NCBI RefSeq assembly: GCF_030463565.1
Contig: NC_134662.1
Location: forward strand, 744,001-808,000
Direction: 5' to 3'
Length of the DNA stretch: 64,000 bases
Source: Pelecanus crispus
Lineage: Eukaryota; Chordata; Aves; Pelecaniformes; Pelecanidae
The stretch's first letter is position 1; each line of letters opens with the position of its first letter. This document shows, piece by piece, positions 11,491 to 23,100 of the stretch. The translations under genes were made by a program, and so were the position numbers. The notes under the pieces were generated by a model. The model worked only from the letters and a program-made list of their open reading frames with translations. It had not been told where the DNA came from and made no database searches.

Positions 11491-12845
11491 GACCACGACT
11501 CTACAGACAGCTCTGTGAAGCACTCAAAAAGTGAACCCCTAGGAGACTAAAATCCAGAAGCACTTGGGTTTACACAGGCAATATGCCACACAACACAACT
11601 GGTCCCTAGTTTCATAGCTTCCTGGAAGAAGTCAGATACACTGAACTGGAATTTATTTACTTCAAGTTCCCATCCATTTCAGAGCTCACCCAGGAAAGGG
11701 TATGAATGGGAGTACAGTGCTGTTGCCAAAATGAACAGTCAATACAACCTGTCCTTGGCATGTTTTATTGACAACCTCTAAGAACAAGACTGCTGGTGTC
11801 ACCAAAACAATTTACTCTGCCACAGCCTCCTCATAAAGGGTCCTCAGGAAAAGCAGGTGGCAGAAGCAGGTTACATACAGCCTATGGGCACATATCCTCT
11901 ACTAGACAGTCTTTGAAATGCCTAACAGAAACACACGAGTCCTCAGAAAAGGGACCAGATGCTCTCAGTACTTTCTCAACGATTTCCTCTCTTAGAGCGG
12001 AGCATGGCTTCTGATCTGGTCCCTCCTGATTTTGCTGTGTTTACGCATCTCCTGAACAAACTTCATTTAGATTTACAGCTCTGGAGAACTGCAATGTCAA
12101 CTGTACAGCACCTTTTCAGACTGCAAACCAGACATTTAGGAACAGATTAATTTGTATTTATTCATTCAAAACTCCTCAAATCTTGCTATTTCTGCAGTAT
12201 AAAAGAAATAAAAATGTTTACTTACATCAAGTTGTAACAAACAGAACCACAAGTGGATAGCTACAATATAAAAATATGCAGTATTTCCAGACACTGCCTA
12301 CAATTGAACATTAGGATCTTAAATATTCTTCCCCTAAAATTCCAAGTATCAAATAGATATTTCCATAAGGTTCATGTCACTCAGCCAAGAATCATCCTAG
12401 AAGTCCAGTCTTCTTGTAGCAATGTGGGAGCCTTCTGATACACAGATCACAGCCCACAAGATCTGGAACACGTGCTATAAAAGATCTTCTTAGCTACATA
12501 GCTTGTACAGGTGATGACAAGATACTATACAAGGAAAGTAATTTCCCTGCAAGCGCTGGAGCAAGCAGGCAAAAGAGACTAAACAGCAGGAAGACTACAA
12601 CACAATGCTTCCCAGCTGAGTACTGACATCTAAGAGGAAGGAAAACATGTTCTAATGTATTTAGGCTTTAGATTAATTTAGATTAAATACATTTTTAATG
12701 TATTTAAAAATGTAAATAACCAATATTCAGGGCATTCTTTACTAATTTTATGTGGTTGTTTCAAAACTCACAAGATCAAGAGGGTCTCAGACAATTCCAT
12801 GACAATATATTCTCTCCTGTCAGCTCTAAATGATGTAGTTACACA
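11491..12845. other. Non-coding stretch downstream of LSM7
   Basis: No exon or repeat family recognised. It is AT-rich and includes a perfect 11-bp-stem hairpin at 12683-12707. Confidence 0.4.
12683..12707. repeat. Perfect AT-rich inverted repeat (11-bp stem, 3-nt loop)
   Basis: Arms TTAAATACATT (12683-12693) and AATGTATTTAA (12697-12707) are exact reverse complements around TTT. It lies about 140 bp beyond the candidate LSM7 poly(A) signal. It may be chance in AT-rich DNA. Confidence 0.6.
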
Positions 12846-12851
12846 TTTATT
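12846..12851 (-). terminator. Candidate polyadenylation signal of LSM7
   Basis: AATAAA on the - strand, about 213 bp past the LSM7 stop codon at 13064-13066, which is a plausible 3' UTR length. Confidence 0.5.
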
Positions 12852-13063
12852 TGGGGGGGTGGGAATCAGAACTTACTTCTTACACACCATGCCCCATCCT
12901 CTCATCATTTATGGAAAGCCATAAAAATAAAAGTTAACCATTCTGTCACACTAACAAATACATAATCAAACTCCTCCCCCAAAACAGGGAGCTTCTCACA
13001 CAGTGATAGTTCTTTCCAATGATTTGCACCCTTGAAGTCTTCAGAGGCAATCCAAAGAAAGCA

Positions 13064-16000
13064 TTAGCCATCTTGCTGCTGAATGAAAGGGTTTGGAATA
13101 GCTTCCATTCCATCCTGTGGACAAATAAGAACCACAGAAGTCCCTCTGCAGACCACAAGTCCCAGCTGACGTGTGTCTTCCGTTAATTTGTATTGATCAT
13201 CTGGATCTGAAAAGCAGATATCCACAGTTACAGTGGCAACATAAAGAAAAGAAACCAAATTCTATCAACTTCAAAAGGCACAGACATACTTTTTTCCCCC
13301 AGGTGTCTCTGCACTGTTTTACTGAACACGTGGACTATAGAATTGAATCAGCAGTAATATCTGATGTCTTCAAGACATTATAGATTTACTAATTTTCAAA
13401 GTAGCACATGCCACAGTGAGCAATAAAGAACTTCATATGCAAAGCAGAACACATATCTTTTAAAGAATTCAAAGGCCCTTTCATTCATCTAACCAAAAGC
13501 ACACATACAAGTGATTAAAAAAGCTCCTGATCCCATTTCAAATGCCATATAGACAAGTATTTTGGGATCAATGCAAATCAGAAAAAGACCCTGACTTCAG
13601 AATGCACTAAGTACAGAATGCACTGGTCCATTCCCAGACCAAGCCAAACAAAGCTGTGGATGAGGACAGACAGACACTTAAGACAGCAACGGCCAATTCT
13701 ACCCTCCTTGAGATGTCAATATGTTTAAAAAAAAAAAAAAAAAAGCATTACACTCATCTTTTAAAATTCCCTTCTAAGAGCAAAATTAAAGCTTCAGGTG
13801 CTTCCTTGTAAGCAGGCAAGAGAATACTCTTCAAAAAACACTGTCATATCATATGATAAATTTTGTTTCAAAGAGAAAGGGAAATGGGAGTGTTTATCCT
13901 TGGATGGGAAAAAGAAACAAATAATAAGAAAAAAACCCTACAGCTCTATTAGCTGTAAGAAGCCATAGAAAGCTTTAGTTCCACAGAAATGCAGAGTACA
14001 TTTACAGTAGAGTTTAAGACAGTAAGATACTGGTTCTTACTGAGATGCTTTTCCTGCTTTGAGGAAACCAGCAACCCTCCAGCAGTATAAACAAAGGCAA
14101 AGGCAATTGCCTTATCTGAAGAGACACGCTACTTTTTTCAAGCTTTAGAGGACAAGAGCACCAAATGAGTTAGAGGAACTCAAGCAAGGACTACCAAGAA
14201 TGTTCTACCACAGGCAATGTGCTTAATCTAACTTCTGACTTCTGTTATCTTATCCCTTTCTTTACAACTTAGTTACCACAAACATGTCTCAGTTCAGATG
14301 ATGTCAACCTGCAGTTTCTGGTTATTCACTCAGGGCTGTAAGATTTTCATTAAGAAAATTATTGGGGGGGGGGGGGGGGGGAGCTTTACACAGATAGCAT
14401 ATTACTTACCTCGCATATATTCGATGGTACCATCGAGCACAAGGTTCAGAAGAGGGTCAAATCCTTTCAAGACACCACTTGCTATTGAAGACCACACACA
14501 ACACAATGATTAGAGACCAAAACCAGGTATACAGCAACACAAGACTGCGTGAAGGACGCATTCAGTCCTCCAGCTCTGTTCCCTCCTTCAAGCAAAGCTA
14601 TCAAGCAAATGAGACCAGAGATATTAAAGAGTGCCCTCTTTATCAAATTGCAAATGCACGAGAACACAGTTTGTCTTGTGCCAACTGAAACTTACAGGTT
14701 TTTCAACCAATTCTTCAAAAAAGCTCTTCAAGATACTAACATTATTGTTTTCAGCCAATTTCAGGTGCATTTTAAGAATACTTCAGCATAACAAGTCAAT
14801 GCAAGTCACACCACACACAACCCCCCACCAAAAAACAAAACCACAACCAAGAAACCAACAACCTCAAAACCAAACACCCTTAGCGAAGGGGTATGGCAAG
14901 AAAATGAGGCAATACTGTAATGTTTTGAAGTGTTCCTCAGAAAATCAATCTTCCAGGTCCCCTCCTGGAACATAATCTCTTTAGAATAAACACTGCCTTT
15001 GTAGGAATGCACTGCAGATAGACAAGCACTTTGTCCTAAACCAGAATGTGATTCCACAACACTGGTCACTAAATAAGTTGCAAGACTACACAGAGTGATC
15101 TCCCAGTTTGAAAAATACTTGTTGGTTACCAGCATTACTATCACTGCTAATAGCCCAAGTCATAAAGACTCTTTAAAATCCCAGGAGTTATATGAAGATC
15201 ATAAAGGATCTTGGTGTGAATTTTTTGAGAAGAAAATCTAAACCAATAGATTTAATGGAATTGTCAACTGCCCAAAAACTACAAAAACACAACCCCACAA
15301 AAACAAACAAAAAACCCAAAAGAAAACCCCCCCACATTTATCAGTAAGAAGTCCAAGTAACTTCCAAAACCTCGTAAGCATCAGGTCCCAGTGGAGTTTT
15401 AAGAGATATTTAAAAGCAAACCGAGTTTGCTTTAGCAAAAGCTTCTGCCGAGTATCTCCCCCACAGCATGCTGTTAACTTTCAGACAAACAAGTGGTCTG
15501 CAGGTGGCACTATCAGCTGCATCGGGATGCACAGCTGTATATACAGCAACGGAGCAAGTAAGGGCGGGGAAACAACGACGTGTAAGAGCCTCGGAAGTGT
15601 TGAAAAGACAAGGTGAAATATATTGAAACAATCTATGAACTCCGGGCACATTTAGTATGTTAAGAGATGAAAGAGATGACGGGTGTATTAATCGTAACAC
15701 CCATAAATGTTTCTTTGCTGCTTTAAGTGCACCCTTGCCCTGTGAAAAAACAGCAAAAGAAACAAGACAGTTGAAGACAACTAATAAAAGAAGATGAAAG
15801 GCACGCAGATGAAATAAACACAAAATTGGAACCAGGGGATTAATGGAAAAGTTAAAGGAGATAAGCTTCACATCGTAACAGCAAAGAGTAACAAATAAAA
15901 GCACCCGCTACTCATCGTCTTTCCTTGAAAGCAAGCAACGCGACCACACAGGAGACAAAAGCCGACAAGCAAAGAGCGAGGAAAACCGCCAAAATGCAAA

Positions 16001-16490
16001 GTAAGCGTCATGCTGCGGAGGCACATGCCTCATCCCCGGCCCGGGGCCGAGCGCTGGCTCACCTTCCCTCCCACCTTGGAATTTCACTCGGATTGTTTTG
16101 TCGATGTATTTGGAGAGGTCCAAAATACTCTCCTTCTTCTTCTTCTCCTTATCCTAAAGGAGAGGAGCAAAGGCAATCTGAATTGAAAAGAACCCTCCCC
16201 TGCCCCACTCTTCCCCTCGGTTACATGTACGCTCCATAACACTTATTTTTATAACACAGCTATGGAAACCGCCCCAAGGAAGAGCCATGGGACAGGGCTG
16301 ACTGGCACGGCGGCGGGCCGGCACCGCGGGGCGGGCGGGCCTGTGCAGCACCACCACGACACCCGCGGCCATGAAACCGCCGGGGCGGGGCGGGCCAGGC
16401 CAGGCCCCCCTGGGCAGCCACGGTCCACGGGAGCCGGGCCAGGCCCCGACCACCGCCGCCGCCCGCCGAAACCCCGCTCCTCACCGCCAT
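13064..16490 (-). CDS. LSM7: LSM7, U6 snRNA-associated Sm-like protein, complete, four exons
   Basis: Exons are 16485-16490 (ATGGCG only), 16063-16153, 14410-14481 and 13064-13206. They join in phase to 103 codons plus stop, the same length as human LSM7. The protein begins MADKEKKKKESILDL and is nearly identical to the human protein as I recall it (SKYIDKTIRVKFQGGRE; LKGFDPLLNLVLDGTIEYM; QLGLVVCRGTSVVLI). The Sm1 and Sm2 motifs of the Sm fold are clear. LSM7 is a subunit of the nuclear Lsm2-8 ring on U6 snRNA and the cytoplasmic Lsm1-7 ring in mRNA decapping. It is transcribed away from SPPL2B from a shared CpG-rich region. The first coding exon of only two codons is notable but gives a perfect reading frame. 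Confidence 0.98.
14364..14381. repeat. Run of 18 G in LSM7 intron 3
   Basis: An uninterrupted G18 on + (C18 in the LSM7 transcript) begins about 28 nt inside the intron after the donor of exon 14410-14481. The length may be affected by sequencing error. Confidence 0.8.
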
Positions 16491-17110
16491 CTTGCTCGCG
16501 CCACCACCACCTCCGCCGACGTTCGCCATTTCATTCGCCGCTGCCAGAAGTGACGTTCTGCCTCGACGAAGCCCATTAGCGGCTCACGAGCGCCGGGCAG
16601 GACTTCCGGGGCGGGTTGCTAGTTTACCCGGTGCGGAAGGGCCCGACCCGGCCCGCTTGGAAACAAAGCCGGGGGCAGCGCGGCGGGCCTGGTATGGCGG
16701 CGCGGCGGGCCCGGCTCCGCGTCTGGCTGCTCCTGCATGTTCTGCCGCAGGTGAGTGGTTGCGCCGGCCCCGGGAGCCCCTTGGTCCCCACGCCTAGCGG
16801 GGGAGCCCTGCCGCGATGGAGGGCAGCAGCTGAGCCGAGAGCGATCATGGGCAAAGCCGGGCGCCGGCCCGGCGCTGGTCCCGGGGCCCTGGCGGGGCCT
16901 CGCTTGGTCGGACGGTGTTTCTCTGAGAGTTGCCTTTCGTGGCTAGTAACGGCGCAGAGGCTCTGGGCTGCCCGGCAGCAGCAGGAGGGTGCCGCAGCCC
17001 TGTAGCGGGCGGGGGGCCGCCTGCAGGGCGTTAATGGTCAAGTTGCGGCCCGCTTTTTCTGGAGGAAAGGAGATTGCATCGCTCGTACCTCGGGCTGTGC
17101 CTGTGTTCTG
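16260..17110. promoter_or_regulatory. CpG-rich island covering the LSM7/SPPL2B start sites
   Basis: The stretch is strongly GC- and CpG-rich compared with the AT-rich flanks, and spans the first coding exons of both divergent genes. Several open frames here are a by-product of low stop-codon frequency in GC-rich DNA and are not counted as genes. Confidence 0.8.
16491..16693. promoter_or_regulatory. Bidirectional promoter between LSM7 and SPPL2B
   Basis: Only 203 bp separate the two start codons. The interval has no TATA box but has motifs typical of housekeeping divergent promoters. These are an ETS-type ACTTCCGG (16602-16609) overlapping a GC box GGGGCGGG (16608-16615), a half CRE TGACGT (16551-16556) and a CGCCAT element near 16525. 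A YY1-like CCGCCATCTTG spans the LSM7 ATG at about 16484-16494. Factor binding is inferred from motif resemblance. Confidence 0.75.
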
Positions 17111-20100
17111 TGCCCTCCGCGATTTAGCGGTGGTTTTGTATATGTATATTTGGGGTTGTTTGGGTTGTTTTTCTTCTTTTTTTCTGTGGTTAACAGCATA
17201 TTCCTCATAGTTCTTAAAACATCGGGTCTCTGTCGGGTCAGCAGCCTTCTCCAGGCAGTCCTTCGGGAAGGGTGCAGAGGCCAGCAGTAGGGGTTGGGGC
17301 TGGGATCCTCGCAGCAGGGACGGCTCTTGGCTTTGGGTTCATCCCGACTGACACACTCGCTCTGAGAAAGCAGCCAGCAGAAAACAAAGGGATTTTCTGC
17401 TGAACCTGACCCCGTAGCCTGTCTTGAGTCTTGCATTCTCATTACTAACAATGCTAATAAGTTTTGTGGGATAAATCTTTAAGGGTGTGACAAACTAGGC
17501 ATGTAATCCTGATACAGGAGAGAGTGGATTTTTAGCTATTGCATTGCATAGCTTTTTGTATTTTAAGTTAAAGTATTTTGTGCTCTGAAAATGTTGGTGG
17601 TGTTTAAAGGGGCTTTTTAACTTTATTAGGTAACATGGAGGGTAGTATGTCTTCTTGAATGTTATTGATGTAACATTTTAACAGGACAGTCTAATTTTTC
17701 CTTCTTCTGTACCTGTCTCCTTACTGATTCCTTGCCAGTGATCTTTAGTTACAGAATGGTCTGGTTGCCTGGTGAGGTATAAGAATGGGTCAAGGACTGG
17801 CATGGAGTTGGTTTGATCTATCAGTTTGGAAAAGGTGAGCATATCACAGTGTGGAAAGACAGCAGGTGAGATAGTCCACTAGTGGATACTTGAAGATCTT
17901 GGCTTCAGCTCCATGCATTGCAGCATACTTCCTTTCTGTAAGCAAGTGACTTTAGTATGTTTGTGCAGTGGAATAGTGTTAACATGCTTGAGCAAGCTTT
18001 GAACAGGCTGGCCAGAGTGCTGAAACAGTCCTTCTGCAGCAGCAAAAAGCATATTTACTGTATGCTGCTAATACGTGTCTGTTAGCCAAGCTGGCTCATT
18101 TAAAATTTGTTTGAACACCTTGTATTTTGCAATACTTGTACATCTCTTGTACTTGCACTTGTCGGTATGGTTTTAGGTACTACCTCATCCTCAAGTTGAG
18201 GCAGAGAGGAGTGCTGTGATGCACTTGTACTACTGTGATACACCAGTAACTGATGGATGTGGTTATTCTGGGGGCCAAAGCTGACAACTCTCAGAATGAG
18301 CTGTTGTGTGCATTTGCTGTGTAGCAGCTTTACTCAATAACAATAGCTTACTCTTGTCTTAGTGCTGTTGGGCATATTTGGAATATGTCTTTGTCTTTCT
18401 CCTTGAGATAGGATAATAGGTTTGGGTTTTGCTGGTTGTTTTTTTCCCCTCGGGTAGGGGGAGGTAGTGTCCACATTTGCTTCTAAACTCTGATTTATAT
18501 AGGGAGAAGGAACAGCTTGGCTAGTGAAGCATAGCGCTCTCAAATCTGAGCCCTCGTCTGGGAATACCTGAAGAGGGGTGTGATTTTATAGATCCAAGTA
18601 CAATCTGCACTTAGATCTTGCTTTGGTATCTGAGTCCTCACTTTTCATTTAACTTCCCTCTCGTTCTAACAATTCCTTCACGGCATTGCTACCTCTCAGT
18701 TGTCCTGTAACAGCAGCAGATATACATGAGACTTGGACTAATGAAGAACATGATCTGCAGTGAGCGTGTTGAATCTAGCTGGTCTTCACTGTACTAGCTT
18801 TCAGCAGAATATTGAATTGAGGTATTGGTTTCTGTATTTAAAATCAGAGCACTCTATGATGTAGGCCCGAAGAGTTGAAAAGACCATCTGAAATTCTGGA
18901 TTAAGATGGTGGTTGACAATTTAGTCTCATGGGATTGTTTCATTGTAAATATGAAACTCTCTCCACTCTACAGTGCTTGTTGAAGGAGTGTTTTCTCTGT
19001 GTGCGAATTTGCTGTCTGCTATTGATGATCTCCAAACTGATCGGTGCTGTTCATGGGGAAGAAACGCACCCCAGGTCTTGGAAACTCCACTGTGTGTCTT
19101 GTATGAGTAGGCATAGCTCGTTCATTTCTCCTTCAAGGAACACAGCTCCTAGTGTCTGTTAAATCTCTCTTAGATTCAGGTGACCAAATCAGCTGATAGA
19201 GCTAATGAAAAGTGGGAAATGTGTATGGAGCATCCAGGTGAGTTTGGGGACAGAAGCAGGGAGGAACAAACAAGAATGAGCCACTAGATTGGCTCAGTCA
19301 CTCACATTGTAGTTTCTTGAAATATGGGTGAGCGGAATTCCTGCTCTCTTCTTCCATCATTTAACTTGCAAGCCCCAGTGCTTGTCTCTGAGCTGCATTA
19401 ATTCACCAACATGACAAAAAAACCCTTAATTGGCAAAAAACTGGGGAGTATTCTGCTCTTTTAATGCATTAAATAAACCATGGAAGGGTCTGATGAGGTT
19501 CAGAGCAAATAAGCATGCATTTCTAATGCCACAAACAATTAGATTGGCTCAGTTGCCTGTTAAGTTGTGCCCTCAGGCTTTATGCTTCTGTTGTGTGAAA
19601 ACCTTGTCCTTGTTTTGCAGCTTTATATAAAACACTTCTCTTTGTGTTAATTATACAACAATCTTCATAAAGCTATGATTCTAACAGATTTCCAGCTTTG
19701 CAGAGGACTTGCTTGTGACATGGCACTGTTGTTGAACATGGGAGGCCTGATTGGTAACAATGTTTAAATACAAATACTCCTTATTCATACAGGGAAAATA
19801 GATCATTCCCTACTTAACTGGGAGAAGTTATTTCTGCTATTTGAGGCTAGGAAGCCCATGCCTATTGAAGCTTGTTGTAGTGCTTTCTAAATCATATGCA
19901 GTGTAAGAAGCAAATATCATAAAACACCTTATTGTCACAACAGCTGTTGTTTTTCTGTCAGTGTTTGAAAAAGACTGGGCTTGATATCCAAACACTTGGA
20001 AAAGAGCCCTTGGGGATTGTAGGAACATTGTATAGGATCTGCACAGGAGATTTCTAGGAACTAAGAACCATCATAAATGTTGCCATCATCCCAGTGCATC

Positions 20101-23100
20101 AGCTGCACTGCTTTGAACTTATTGTTGTCTAATACCTAGTGACATAAATAAAAACAAAACTGGAAGCATCAGAGCCCTATGGTACTGAAACAAGAAACTG
20201 ATGCCTATGGCTCTGCTTAGGTGGGAGGATAAGAACAAATTTGTAGTGGCTGTTAACAGACTTCAGAACTATGCTTTGATGCTAAGTGATGATAACTGCT
20301 TTGTAAAAATGTCTGTCAATCCACATTCTCCATGGACACCATTCTCCATGGGCTTTCTAAAACTCTGTACACCCTCTTCTGCTTTTAGCCCTGCTCATAT
20401 TTCCTTTAATTCCTCTCATCCTTGAATTTTATTTGGCTTTTGGCACACAAGAACGCATAGCTTCTAAAATGTTTTGAGCACTTCACATTAGGAACCTTTT
20501 ACTCCCTTAATATTTCTTTAAAGAACATCCATTAAGTTGCTTAGAAAGCATAATTGTGTATTACTGTCTTCAGTGTGCTGTTTGGGGATTATTACTGAGT
20601 TCCAGTAATGGTTGTCTAAATGGAAATGTAGCAACACACCCTATACTTGTTCTCTTCTTTTAAAGATGTGTAGTTTACATCTTATAAGTGTAAAACTTTT
20701 AACTGTACAGGTTGATTGTTTCTCAAATGCATAAAGCTCTTCAATTACAGCTGGCTAGCTCCTGCAAAACTGCCTGAAGCTTTTGGAGGCAGTTGTACAC
20801 GTAATATTCAAAACTGAGCTACTCGATGTTGTTTTTCTTAAGCCCAGTCAGATCCTGTATCAATAACCAGGAAATGCTTTTGTTCCGGTCTTTTGTCTGC
20901 GTCCATATTTGGGTCTCTGGCTTACTCTTGAAAGTAAAATTCAAGATAATAACAATGATTGATTACTTTTCAATACTTCTCCCTTCTGTTGAAAGGGGTT
21001 TAGGTGCTATCATTGGATAGCTCAGATATGAGTTAAAAAGTCCACCATGGCAAATAGTTGGAGTTTTCACTAAATGCATTTTTTCCTCACCATATATGCA
21101 CAATAGTGTCTCCCTTCCTCTGCAAATAGCTGTCTCTTGTAAACTTGCACTTTGCTCAAGTGGCTTTGATCTGCACTGAAATGAACAATGTAACCTGCCA
21201 TGCCTAGCACACATCAGGACAAATGTAATAGATTTTAGAACACTTAATGAACGCTAATGTTATTAAAAAAAAAAAAAAAAGGAAAAAGTTGCTGTGTGAG
21301 TTACCGAAGACCAGTTATATACAAAAAAGCTAAATATAAAAATCTCTATCTCCTGTATATTTTTAGGAAGATGTTTCTTTACTGCTTTGCTGACATCTTG
21401 CAGTAGAATGGCATCATTTATCCTTCAGACAGTGTGGACATCATTTATGTTTAAAGGATGATTCTTTGAAGTGTTCCAAAAAGCATCTTTTTACCCTGAG
21501 TGTCTCCTAGGGGTGCAGGGTGACTTCTGAGTAGTGGGGTTTGAAGTCAAGAGGGAGAAATGAGAATGGTGGATTCCTTTAATGGATTTTTGAACAAATG
21601 CTCTAAGACATAACTTTGCTGCTGCCTCCAGTCATCTTTAGCATCTTGTTTCTCAGCTGCTACCTGGAGAAACAAATGTGCAAGATGTATTTGTAAGAGT
21701 GTAACTGTATAATTATTAAATCATTAGTCTGTTTAGCTTATGAATGTTAAACAAGATGTTGACAGATTAGTCTGTCACAACTTTCTGTCTAATTCAGTAT
21801 CAGCGATAATTAGGGATATTACATTGTGTTTCTCTCCAGAACAAGGTTTCATCCGTTGTGGTAGGCACAAAGTGATTTGCTTGGGGAAAACTAAATCTGA
21901 GCAGTAGAGCAATTAAACATGTCTTCAGTCATTTACTTCAGTTTTGTTTGAGTGCTGGACAGGAGAAAGAGGTGAGGAAGAATGGGAAGGGAGGAGTTGG
22001 GTCTGTGGGTAGAGGACAGTAAGATGTGAAGGGGGATGGTAGAAGATAGATGGGGAGGGTTGTTTAGTGTTGGGAGGAGTTTTTTTTAAGTTGGGTTTTT
22101 TTCTGAACCTGCTGCTGTTGGTGGTGGTGAACTGATGGTCTCTGCTGGCATGGCTGGCATGGAGTTAATTTTCTTCCTAGTAGCTGGCATAGTGCCGTGT
22201 TTTGGATGTAGTATGAGAATGATGTTGATAACACGCTGATGTTTTAGTTGTTGCTAAGTAAAGGTTATGCTCGTCAAGGACTTTTCAGCTTCCCATGCTC
22301 TGCCAGGTGCACAAGAAACTGGGAGGGGGTACAGCCAGAATAGTTGATCCAAACTGCCCAAAGGGCTGTTCCATACCATATGACGTCATGGGCAGTATAG
22401 AAACTGGGCGGGGTTGGCTGGGGAGCAGTGATCGCTACTCAGGAACTGGCTGGGTATTGGTCAGTGGGTGGTGAGCAATAGCATTGTGCATTGCTTGCTT
22501 TGTATATTATTATTAGTATATTGTTATTACTACTATTTTACTTTATTTCAATTATTAAACTGTTCTTATCTCAACCCAGGAGTTTTTCTCACTCTTACTC
22601 TTCCAATTCTCTCCCCATCCCACTGGGGTAGGGGGAGTGAGCGAGCGGCTGTGTGGTGCTTAGTTGCTGGCTGGGGTTAAACCACAATGTCCGCTCATCC
22701 TCTGTCCTGGGCTCACTAATGAATGGGCAGCGTTCCACCAGAAACAAAATGTGTGACTAGTTAAGGTGAGAGCCAGGTCAGTTATTGTATGTATTTCAGA
22801 TTATTTTTTTTAAATAAATTTCGAAGTGCTACTAAGGATTATTATGAGTTCTCAATTAAAATGCCAATAAAATGGAGAAAATTCCCCTTACAATAAGAAG
22901 CAAATGCTCTTGGAACACAGAAATTATAATAGGAAGAATCATAGAATCATAGAATGCTTTGGGTTGGAAGGGACCTTTAGAGGTCATTTAGCCCAACCCC
23001 CTGAAGTAAACAGGGACAGCTTTAACCAGATCAGGTTGCTCAGAGCCCCATCCAACCTGACCTGCAATGTCTCTAGGGATGGGGCCTCCACTACCTCTGG

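Noticed and set aside
16154-17005. Several open frames rich in Gly, Pro, Ala and Arg on both strands
   Set aside because: They come from low stop-codon frequency in the CpG island and overlap the start regions of LSM7 and SPPL2B in other frames.
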